64,000 bases of DNA from Ananas comosus. Taxonomy: Eukaryota; Streptophyta; Magnoliopsida; Poales; Bromeliaceae. Below the pieces are notes generated by a model, which saw only the letters and a list, made by a program, of their open reading frames with translations, was not told the DNA's origin and ran no database searches. Within the stretch, counting starts at the first letter, position 1; every line of letters begins with the position of its first letter. The stretch covers positions 7,364,654 to 7,428,653 of the forward strand of contig NC_033627.1 of NCBI RefSeq assembly GCF_001540865.1, read 5' to 3'. Below are positions 1 to 9,573 of the stretch, piece by piece. The translations under genes were made by a program, and so were the position numbers.

Positions 1-2423
1 AGGAAAAACACAAGCTCTCCCTCTCCAAAACATGGTACATATCTCTCTGGTGGAACATGAAGTAAATCGTGAACAATACCCTAAGGATAACATGAATGAA
101 ATATGAAAATAATCACCTAAAGTTGAAATGAGAAGAATGGAACTACATCTTAAATCTGAAATTAGTACGAGACTATGAGAATCTACAGATAATAATAACG
201 AAAATAATAGCAACAAAAATTTGCGGAATATACGTAACCACCTAGCGCAAAAGAACTCTCCGCGAGCTAGCTACGCGACACCCTTGCCGCGATCCCGTGC
301 CTCCGCCGGTGCCGAAGGCTCTGAAAAGGAAATATAGAAACAGGGGCGTGAGAACTATTAATTAATAGTTCCCAGTGGGCAATTACTGGCTTCAGTGAAA
401 TGCACCACTAGGCCCAAAACTACAAAAGAGGGTCAGTGCAAATAAATAACCAAAAGCGATAAATGCAACGGATAAGTAAAAATGAATGCAATATAACCAT
501 GATGTCTCTACTTAGCTTTATTTGCATAAGTAAGAAAACTACTACCATGAGTATATGCACATGAATACCCAACATGTAAGCGCATGAATATGCAACTAAC
601 CCAAGGTCCACAGTGTAAAAGTAAAGATGTCATTGTTTACTATTCTAGTCAATGTTCACTTTAACAGTTCAAAGTTCAGCTCTGATAAGACCCACCCGAA
701 GGCTGTCTGGCATAAGACCCACCCGAAGGCTGTCTGGTTTTGCCCCGCCTAATGGCCCCGTGGTAGTCAACATCCCCACCCTAGGAATGAGCTTTTCCCA
801 CAGCAATCCACTTCGGCGCCCAATCCCACACGGCGAATGTATCGCAATGGCCAACTCCAGAGTGCCGGCTTGTAGGGAGCGACCCTCACAAGCATGTGCG
901 AATGAGCACAATGGCAAGCATGCTATCAGTATGTCTCAAGTATCAAGTCCTCATGTCTACAACATGGAATATGTCACAACTCTGTCATAGGCCTATCTCT
1001 ATGTCATCATGTCTAAAACATGGAAGTAATAGATGTCCAATGGCCTATCTCTAAGTCTCAATACAATAGTCTCATATGTGCTAGTCTAAGTGCCCCTTTA
1101 TGACACTTTTATTTACTAAGTCCAAGCTTAACCCAAATGTTCATAAATGCATAATTGAACCATTTTAAACACATGAAACATGTTTCCATACGACTAGCAC
1201 GAGCTCTACCCAAATGCATGCAACAATACCCAGAATGCTCTACTATATAGAGTGAAAATTTTCTTATACATAACACATGCATTTTAGGGGTTCTAAAATT
1301 CACATAAATTCCATTTAGCATAGATTTGCATTTAGAAATAGTATACGAAAGGTTTAGAAAGCTTAGGGGTCATTTCGTCCCGTTTTCATGAAGCCAAACC
1401 CACCGATGACAACGAAACTCTTCGTTTGCTCCAACGAGGGTGTCCACTAGCCTCCTAGTATCCTAGAGGTATGAAAACAAGTGTCAAACAAACTTTACGA
1501 ACAACCGTAAGGTGGATTATTAAGCTATACTAGATAGGTTGGAGAAAACTCACCGAACGCGAAGGAATCTCTCACGATCTCCGAAAGGGAGCTAGAATCC
1601 TTCAAATCCAACCTAAACAAAGGTTCTAAACTAATCAATTTGGTTCTAGAAGCTACAAATCAAAAATCCCCAAATCTAACCCTAAAATCCAAAATCTAGG
1701 GTTTGATCTAATAGAAACCATCAAAACATGTATAAAACGGGAAATATATGTTACTAACCTCTCAAGAAGCTCCAAAACAAGCTCAAGGTCCTCAAGGGTG
1801 GAAGTTTGATCCTCAATCAAGCTCCAAACCAACTCTCCAAGCTTTCCAATGGTGAAAAACCCACAAAAAGCAAGAAGGAGAAGAGGAAAGAGATCAAAAC
1901 CACTAAAAACCCACCAAAAAAAGGAGAAGAAATCAAAGGGGGAGAGTCTCACCTTGATCTCCTCTGGTTATGGCTCAAAAACCGCAGCTAGGGGGGCTGG
2001 GGTGATATATAAAGGTGTTGTAACAATTGCAAAAACACCCCTCCACGAAACAGCCCAAACTGCACTACGTACCGGTACACGGGTTTGTGTACCGGTACAC
2101 AACCCACGAAATGGCCAAACCCGAGCCTCGGATTTACCTCAAAATCGTCTGTGTACCGGTATACGGGCTCGCGTACCGGTACAGCAAGCATGGCGTACCG
2201 ATACAGCAAGCACCGCGTATCGGTACACAGCCCTCTGAGGGCAACCCGAGAGCTAACCAAAAATTCGATCTTTAGGGATTTTGGTACCAGCTCAAGACCA
2301 CAATTCTCGGGATGCGAGCCATAGGTCGGAACACTGTCTACGACCTTCCAGAAAATCTGAAAAAGCTCGACACACGGATCAAACACTCGAACCTCGCAAT
2401 TTGCAAAGGTCAAGTGTGTTACA
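1..2423 (-). mobile_element. LTR of gypsy family B, inner copy, left end cut by window
   Basis: In minus orientation this matches the solo LTRs at 14,972-17,501 and 6,360-8,859. Shared blocks are the 'cactgggaact' hairpin module near 350-385, the 'GGTCGCTCCC...CTCCGGAG' block near 840-890, the ACCGGT palindrome array and the terminal block of about 35 bp ending in TTACA at 2,423. The sequence directly after it (2,424 on) resumes another copy of the same family in mid-LTR, so this copy is inserted in its own kind. Bases of about 32-230 do not align with the other copies and may be an extra insertion. Its target duplication cannot be checked because the left end is outside the window. No gene is present. 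Confidence 0.8.
2068..2228. repeat. ACCGGT palindrome array (GTACCGGTAC type) in LTR B
   Basis: Several copies of GTACCGGTAC or close variants such as GTACCGATAC lie within 160 bp. On the transcribed (minus) strand of the LTR the array is followed within about 50 bp by a TATA-like TTTATATATCACC (reverse of 2,008-2,020). This places it in the upstream promoter part (U3) of the LTR. Confidence 0.75.
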
Positions 2424-3569
2424 ACTATATAGTGAAATTTTTATAATAGATAAGACATGCATTTTAAGTGTTTCAAAATTCATAATAATTCTATCTAGCA
2501 TGAATATGCATTTACTTTCACAAAAAGACAAGTATTTTACTCATAGGGCCATTTTGCCCTAATTCATGAAGCCAAACCCATCAATTTTTCGAACTCTTCG
2601 TTTCGCCGAACGAAGGTGTCCGCTAGCCTCCTAGCACCCTAATGATGTAGGAACAAGGGTTACCCAAACAAAACGAACAACGGATTGATCAATCAATAAG
2701 CATTTCAAGCTAGGGTTGAAGAAAACTCACCGATTGCGAAGGAAGCTCTCTCTATCTCCAAATGGGAGTTAGCGTCCTTCCAATCTAACCTAAACAAAGG
2801 TTCTAAACCCATCAATTTGGTTCTAGAAACTACAAATCCAAAATCTCCAATTCCAACCCTAAAATCCAAAATCTAGGGTTTTCAACAAGTAGAAACTACA
2901 AAACTTGATCCAAAAAGGAGATTAAGTATACTAACCTCACAAGATGCTTAAAACCAAGCTCCAAGCCAAGTGGAGTTGAAGATCTCCTCTCAAACAAGCT
3001 CCTCTCCAAGCTCCAAGCCTTCAACAATGGAGGAAACCCAACAAAAAGTAAGGTGGAGAAGAGAGGAGAGATCAAAACGAACCAAAATCCATCAAAAATG
3101 GAGAAGAAATCAAAGGGGGAGAGTCTCACCTTGTTCTCCATAGGTTAGGGCACAAGAAAGCCCTCTAAAGGGGCTGGGGTGTAATATATAGGTGTTGCAA
3201 CAATTGCAAAAACATCCTTCCACGAAACAGCCCAAACTGCACTGCGTACCGGTACACGGGTTTGTGTACCGGTACACAACCTGCAAACCAGCCCAACCCG
3301 AGCCTCGGGTTGGCGCACTGGCGGCCAGCGCTGATGGCTGTACCGGTACAGCCATCACCGCGTACCAGTACGCCACCCTGCTGACATCTATCCGAGAGCA
3401 CACTAATAATCCAAATTTTTGGGTTTTGGTGCCAAGTTTTAAACCTCAATTCTCGGGACTCGAACCATAGGTCGGAACTCTATCAACGACCCTCCACAAA
3501 ATGTGGAAAAGCTCAGAACACAAATCAAACACTCGAACCTCGCAATTTGCAAAGGTCCAGTGCGTTACA
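2424..3569 (-). mobile_element. LTR of gypsy family B, outer copy, right part
   Basis: This continues a family B LTR that was interrupted by the inner copy. It ends with the family terminus at 3,569. It is inserted directly after the RNase H end of the Tekay-type pol, whose coding continues at 3,570. The left half and the left target duplication are outside the window. The right flank begins 'tgcac', the expected target duplication. Confidence 0.8.
3245..3371. repeat. ACCGGT palindrome array (GTACCGGTAC type)
   Basis: Copies of GTACCGGTAC near 3,245, 3,268 and 3,341, plus a decayed GTACCAGTAC near 3,362. It sits at the same place in the outer LTR B copy as the array of the inner copy, with a TATA-like TATATATTACACC (minus strand) about 55 bp away. 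Confidence 0.75.
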
Positions 3570-5144
3570 TGCACTTAGCCGAAAATCCGCGGAGAACCTA
3601 GCCTTGTGGGTTACAAATCAAACGCCCCTATGGTTACAATGGGGAAAATAGATCTTGAGGTGGTGGCTCCAGAAATTCTGGCTAGGTTGATGACGTTGGT
3701 GGTCCAACCGAGCTTATTGGAGAGGATCAAAAGTCTGCAGTTGGCGGACCCAGTTCTCCAGAAGGTGTGGCACAATGTTGAGAGTGGCCATGGTGGAGAT
3801 TTTAGCTTGGATGCTAGTGGTGCACTTCGGTTTCGAAACCGGTAGTGTGTGCCAAACGACGAGGAGCTTCGCAAGCTGATTTTGCAAGAAGCACATTGGT
3901 CTCCTTATGTTGACCACCCGGGCGGCACCAAGATGTTTCACGAGTTAAAGACGCTTTATTGGTGGCCGGGAATGAAAGCTGATATTGGGCGCTTCGTGGC
4001 GAAGTGTTTGGTATGTCAACAGGTGAAAGCGGAGCGTCGATTCCCAGCGGGGAAGCTTTAGAGTTTATCTATTCCCGTCTGGAAATGGGAAGATATGTCG
4101 ATAGATTTCGTCGTCGGCTTACCTCGCTCGACAGTTGGCCACGATACAATTTGGGTGATTGTGGATCGTTTGACGAAATCGGCGCACTTTCTGCCGATCC
4201 ACAACACTTGGGCAGGAGAGAAGTTAGCGCAGGTGTATCTTGATGAGGTGGTGAGGTTGCACGGGGTGCCAAAGTCGATTGTGTCAGATCGAGACCCCAA
4301 GTTCACTTCACACTTTTGGAGAAGCCTGCAGGAAGCCCTTGGCACGCGACTCGAGTCCAGTACCACGTTTCATCCTCAGACAGATGGGCAGACAAAGAGA
4401 ACCATCCAGACCCTGAAGGATATGTTGCAGGCGTGTGCCATTGATTATAAGGGGAGTTGGTGTAAGCACATGCCAATGGCCGAGTTCGCCTACAACAACA
4501 GTTATCATGCAAGTATGGGAATGGCACCGTTCGAGGCTCTTTATGGGCGGAAGTGCCGATCTCCCATTCATTGGAGTGATGTGGGCGAGCAAATGGAATT
4601 CGGTCCCGATGTATTGCGAGAGACGGAGGAGAAAGTCCACCTGGCTCGCAAGAGATTGCTCACAGCGCAGTCTCGACAGAAGAGCTATTCAGATAAGCGC
4701 CGTAGAGATATGGAGTTCGCGGTGGGTGACCGCGTGTTCTTGAAAGTTTCGCCAATGAGAGGCGTGAAGAGATTTGGGGTGCGAGGGAAATTGAGTCCTC
4801 GTTATATTGGCCCATACGAAGTCTTGGAGCGGATTGGGACGGTGGCTTACCGACTTGCATTGCCACCTAAGCTTGCGGGTGTGCACAACGTATTCCACGT
4901 CTCCAATCTCCGCAAGTATGTGCAAGATCCTGAGTATGTCTTGGTCTATGAGCCGCCAGAACTGCAAGAAGATATGAGTTACGAGGAGTTTCCGGTGATG
5001 ATTTTGGCTCAGGAGGTGCGTAAGTTGAGGAATCGAGAAATTCCCTATGTTAAAGTTCAGTAGAGCAATCATAGCGATTGCGAAGCCACTTGGGAGCTCG
5101 AGAGCGAGATGATGATGCATCACCCTCACTTGTTCGAGGACTAA
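3570..5144 (+). pseudogene. Ty3/gypsy chromovirus pol 3' part: RNase H tail, integrase, chromodomain (decayed)
   Basis: This is the 3' end of a Tekay/Del-type gypsy polyprotein, whose integrase inserts the cDNA into host DNA. It opens with the ALSRK motif that closes the RNase H domain. It then has an HHCC zinc-binding integrase N-terminus (H...H near 3,890-3,925, CLVC near 4,005), the catalytic core (D of 'IDFV' near 4,100, D of 'SDRDPKF' near 4,290), the DNA-binding C-terminus and a chromodomain-like tail ending in TAA at 5,142-5,144. The glutamate of the DD35E triad is replaced by Lys (codon 4,395-4,397), exactly 35 residues after the second Asp. There is a one-base frameshift near 3,630, and in-frame TAG codons at 3,843, 4,059 and 5,061. 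An LTR interrupts it just upstream. It is not functional. Confidence 0.92.
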
Positions 5145-5218
5145 GTTGAGGTATGGGTTTAGACTTTGAGTTCTAAGTAAGTTTGGTAGCATTGAGTTCG
5201 TTTCGAGGACGAAACTCT

Positions 5219-5234
5219 TTTAAGGTGGAAAGGA
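5219..5234 (+). other. Polypurine tract before 3' LTR
   Basis: A purine-rich stretch (AAGGTGGAAAGGA) lies immediately before the TG that opens the 3' LTR. The preceding 'cgaggacgaaactctttt' context is also found before the polypurine tract of the two-LTR element at 30,530-30,561. Such tracts prime plus-strand DNA synthesis in LTR retrotransposons. Confidence 0.8.
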
Positions 5235-5405
5235 TGTAAGGAAGTGAATTCTCGAAATACGAGGATTAGACTTCGTTTTGAATCGACTAATTGTCGAGGG
5301 TATGGGCTTCGAAAAGTCCGAAGGTGATTGTAATGCATGAAGTGCATTAAGGAAAAGTCCGCGAGAGCATCAGTGCAAAATCTGCACTTGTGGAGTTTTG
5401 CTCTC

Positions 5406-5699
5406 GGGGACCGGTCCCTGGTAGGGAGAGACTGGTCCCCGAGGCTATGGTTGCGGGGAATTCCTGATGCAACCGGTCCCTGGCAGGGAGGGACCGGTCC
5501 CCCGCGTGCGAAAAATGATCAAAGGCCGAAAATCGGCTAAGTCCCGAAAATGTTGCTCTCGGGAACCGGTCTCTCAGGCAAGGACTGGTCTCTCGGGGAC
5601 CAGTCTCTCAGGCAGGGACCGGTTCCCGAACGCGAAATCCCTTCTGCCCAAATGAGAGGCTCTCGGGGATCGGTCTCCCCAACCTGGGACCGGTCCCTC
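5406..5699. repeat. ACCGGT palindrome array (GGGACCGGTCCC type)
   Basis: About eight copies of GGGACCGGTCCC and variants such as GAGACTGGTCTC lie over 290 bp, roughly 170-465 bp into the LTR and upstream of 'catatag' and 'cttatatgag' TATA-like motifs (5,730-5,775). Confidence 0.8.
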
Positions 5700-6359
5700 T
5701 GCTGCGAAAATGCCTAGTGAGGGCTGTTTCATATAGTGGAAAGTTAAGGGGCTTATTTGCAAAATGGCTTATATGAGAGGTGGGGAACTCTCTTCTCTCC
5801 CTCATTGCTCTCATTTCCCCTCACACTCTCACCCTTTTCCCTCTCTCTCTCTCTCTCTCTAGAAATAAAAGAAGGAGAAGAGAAAGGAGAAGAGGAAGAG
5901 GAAGAAGAAGAATGAGAAGTTGGAGAAGAAGACAAGGGCTTGGAGATTATCTTCTTCTCTCTCTCCCGCAAGCTTGGAGCTTGATATTGAGGTAAGCCCT
6001 CAACCCTACATGGTGGATTTCTTAGGTTTAGGGTTTTTGTTGCTTAAAATGGTTCGAATGGAACCTATTGAAGGTAAGGAGATGGTTCGAGCTCGAATTT
6101 GAAGCTTGCACCACGGATTCCTCCATTGTTGCCAACCTATGGCACGGATTTGGGATTTTTGGAAATCTAGGGTTTTCATCTATTTTGATGGGTCGTAAAC
6201 CTAATTGCTAGGTTTCTGAACGCGTCGGCGAAGACGGTTCGTCGATACGACGAGCGAGTGTGAAGATATCGCCGAAACAAGTACTTGAGGGTTCGTATAG
6301 ACCCAAGGAGTTGAAGCGACATACAAGGATCGTGACATCGAGTTTTCTAGCTACGCGGC

Positions 6360-8859
6360 TGTAATACACTGGATCTTAGCAAATTGCAAGATTCGAGTGT
6401 TTGATCTGTGTTTGGAGCCTCTCCACAGTTTTTGGAGGGTCGTTGATAGCGTTCCGACCCCTGGCGCGCATCCCGAGGATGTTGGAGTGAGTCTTGGCAC
6501 CAAAATCCCAAAATTGGAATTTTTGGTCAGCTCTCGGGTAGCCTGCAGCAGGACTTGTACCGGAACAAGACTGGCCTTGTACCGGTACAAGGGTTGATGG
6601 TTGTACCGGTACAGCCATCGGGCTTGTACCGGTACAGAGCCGCAGACCGCGCGACCCGAGCCTCGGGTTTGCAATTTCGTCGGCCTTGTACCGGTACAAG
6701 AGCCCGTGTACCGGTACAAGGAGGCAGATTTCGTGCAGAATGAAACTGCAGGGGGTTTTGTGCGTGTGTAGCCTTCTATTAGTAACCCCACGCCCTTAGG
6801 GCATCTCCTGAGCTTGGAACCTGCAGGGAGAAAGGTGAGGAAGCCCTCCACACCTTCCTTTGTGATTTCTTTGATTTTGGTTGGGGTTTTAAGAGATTAA
6901 ACCTTCTTTTTGCTCCTTTTGCTTGTTGGAAGCTTTTCCACCTTTGGAGCTTGATTTTGGAGCTTGGTAGAGGGAAGACCTTGGGACTTGGATAGTTTAG
7001 AGCTTGGATTGAAGCTTCTAAGAGGTAAGCAACATGTTCTCTCCCTCTAGATTCAAGTTTTATTGGAGATTTTGAGATGAAACCCTAGAATGAGGTTTTA
7101 GGGTTAATATTGGGCATTTTGAATCTAGGGCTTTTGGAGCTAGATTGAGTGGATTAGAGGCTTCCATTGGGTTGGATTGGATGAGCCCTAGCTTCATTTT
7201 GGAGCTTTAGAGGAGATTTTTGCACTAGAGGTGAGTTTTCCTCACCTATGATTGATTAGCTTAATGTTTGAGCTAGGTATTGTTCGTTCGGCTCGTATGA
7301 CTCATGTTCTTGTACCTCTAGGGTACTAGGAGACTAGAGGACACCCTCGTTGGAGCGCACGAGGAGTTTCGTTGTCATCGGTGGGTTTGGCTTCGTGGAA
7401 ATGGGGCGAAATGGCCCCTATGCTCTTTCTACTTGTTGTAAATTATTTTTAAGTTCATTTCTATGCTAAATGGAATTTATATGAATTTTAGAGCACTTAA
7501 AATGCATGCCTCGTGTATTATGAAAATTTCACTATATAGTAGAGCTATATGAGTAGAATGCATGCATACGGGAAAAGTGTTTATTTTGCAAGTGAAAAAT
7601 ACATCTCTTATGAGAATTATGACTTGGAATATGTACTTTGGAACATAGTTACCATGTTTTGACATAGAGAACCAGAGTGTCATAAAGGGGCACTTGAAAC
7701 TAGTAAACTATGAAACTGCAACATAGAGACATATTGGTAGGCCACTACATATCTGCTATATTCCATGTTAGAGACATGATGACATAGGGATAGGCCTTTG
7801 AGATACTTGACACATTCCATGTTATTAGACATGAGGACTTGGTACTTGCGACAGATCGTTTGACTACTTGCCATTGTGCTCATTCGCACATGCTTGTGAG
7901 GGTCGCTCCCTACAAGCCGGCACTCCGGAGATGGCCATCGCGATTCATATTCGCCGTGCGGGATTGGGCGCCGAAGTGGATTGCCGTGGGACAGGCTCAT
8001 TCCTAGGGTGGGGATGATGACTACCACGGGGCCATTAGGCTCGGCACCGGCCAGACAGCCTACGGGTGGGTCTCAGGGCCATAGACAGCCTTCGGGTGGG
8101 TCTCTTCAGATTTGACTTTGTGTATCCATTATGACATGTGGACAGATGAGGATTTAGTATACTACTTGGACATTGATTAGAATAGTAAACAACGGAACTT
8201 TACTATTTCACATTGTGAACATCATGATAGTTGGAGACATTTACTTCATGCATAGTTGCTTTCATACTTATGCTATTTATGCTAAGTAGAGATATCATGT
8301 CGTAGTAGGTTACATTTTTACTTACCTTTCGCTTTTCTACTTTTATAGTCACTGACATCTTTTTGTAGCTTTGGGCCTTGTGGTGCATTCACTGAAGTCA
8401 GTAATTGCCCACTGGGAACTATTTTTAATAGTTCTCATGCCCTCGTTTTGTGGTTTACTTTTCAGAGCCTTCGGCACCGGCGGAGGCACGGGATCGCGGC
8501 AAGGGGATCGCTTAGCTAGCTAGCGAGGAGCGGTACTTTGCCTAGGTGGTTTACTCTTTCTTTTTGTAGTTGAGAGAGAGTGAGAGATTTTGTATCCATG
8601 TATAGAGACCACCTGTGCATCTACCTATAGCACTTGTATCTGGGTTTTCCTTGTATCACTTTATGTTTCATTTAGTGGATTTACAGTTTTATCCTTATCC
8701 CTTGTTGTAGTATTTAGACATTTATTATACTCTGATACTCCTAGATGTCTCTTATTATTGCTTTTATTATTGTTGTTTTTAGACGCCTTATGCGTTTTAG
8801 ACGTGTGGCGGGTCTGGGCACGTGCCGGGCGGGCTTCCGCTGGGTCCCGGGGCATGACA
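6360..8859 (+). mobile_element. Solo LTR, family B (2,500 bp), TSD gcggc
   Basis: It begins TGTAATACACTGG and ends GGGGCATGACA. It is flanked by an exact 5 bp duplication, gcggc (6,355-6,359 and 8,860-8,864), inside the family A LTR. It carries the palindrome array (6,556-6,720), a leader with splice-donor-like AGAGGTAAGC (near 7,020), the 'GGTCGCTCCC...CTCCGGAG' block (near 7,900), and the 'CCACTGGGAACTATT' hairpin followed by 'GGGATCGCGGCAAGG' near 8,410-8,505. No internal region remains, so it arose by LTR-LTR recombination. Confidence 0.93.
6556..6720. repeat. ACCGGT palindrome array (GTACCGGTAC type)
   Basis: Five intact GTACCGGTAC decamers and one variant lie about 195-360 bp into this LTR. 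They are spaced irregularly (about 20-60 bp), with unrelated sequence between them. Confidence 0.8.
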
Positions 8860-9148
8860 GCGGCACTACCAAAATGTGGGGGGTGCCATCCCGAAGCAGT
8901 TGAACTGCTCCCTATGTCTGAGTTATCATGTTGATCAAATTGCATATTGAACATGTTGCATATAGGGAATTGAGTTATTAGTATCTATATTCGCATGCTA
9001 GTGTTAATGTGGCTTAGTTTATATAGCACTAAAACCTAGTGTGCTCGAGGTAGTATGATACAGTTTAACCCTATATGTGTTGGATGTACATGTAGCAATG
9101 AAAACCTAGTACAGTGTAGACTAGGGTATTGAGAACTTGTCAAGAGAA

Positions 9149-9241
9149 CGAGTGGCATCTAGTTAACAATGAACACAAATGAGTGGCATCTAGTTAACAA
9201 TGAACACAAACGAGTGGCATCTAGTTGACATTAAACATGAG
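9149..9241. repeat. 31 bp tandem repeat, three copies
   Basis: The unit starting 'gagtggcatctagttaac' repeats with a 31 bp period at about 9,149, 9,180 and 9,211. The third copy is diverged. It lies in the family A LTR. Confidence 0.8.
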
Positions 9242-9573
9242 AACCCTAGTGTAGTCGAAAACACTATGAGCTTGGGTATTGGAATACATGATTTTTATGA
9301 TGAGACCAACCTTAGTTGGTAGGACCAGTTCGTGAGTTCGGATTAAGCTCACATAGCCTGTCTGCGCTTGTAGGGGTCGCTCCCCACAAGCTGTGCACTC
9401 CGGAGTATTTGTCACTTGAGGGGCAGTCCAAAGAACTGCTCGGACAGTCTGCGAGCTGTCCCCAGGCGGTCTCGGGGGATAGTTCTGCGAGGCTACTACC
9501 CTATGAGACTTATAAACGTGAGATTGAGAATGAGTTACTGAATTTACTGAATGATTGGGTAGAGTAATGAATA

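Noticed and set aside
2027..2324. Overlapping short open frames with VYRYTG-like repeats (also 3,110-3,470 and 6,376-6,850)
   Set aside because: They are translations of the GTACCGGTAC palindromes on both strands, not proteins.
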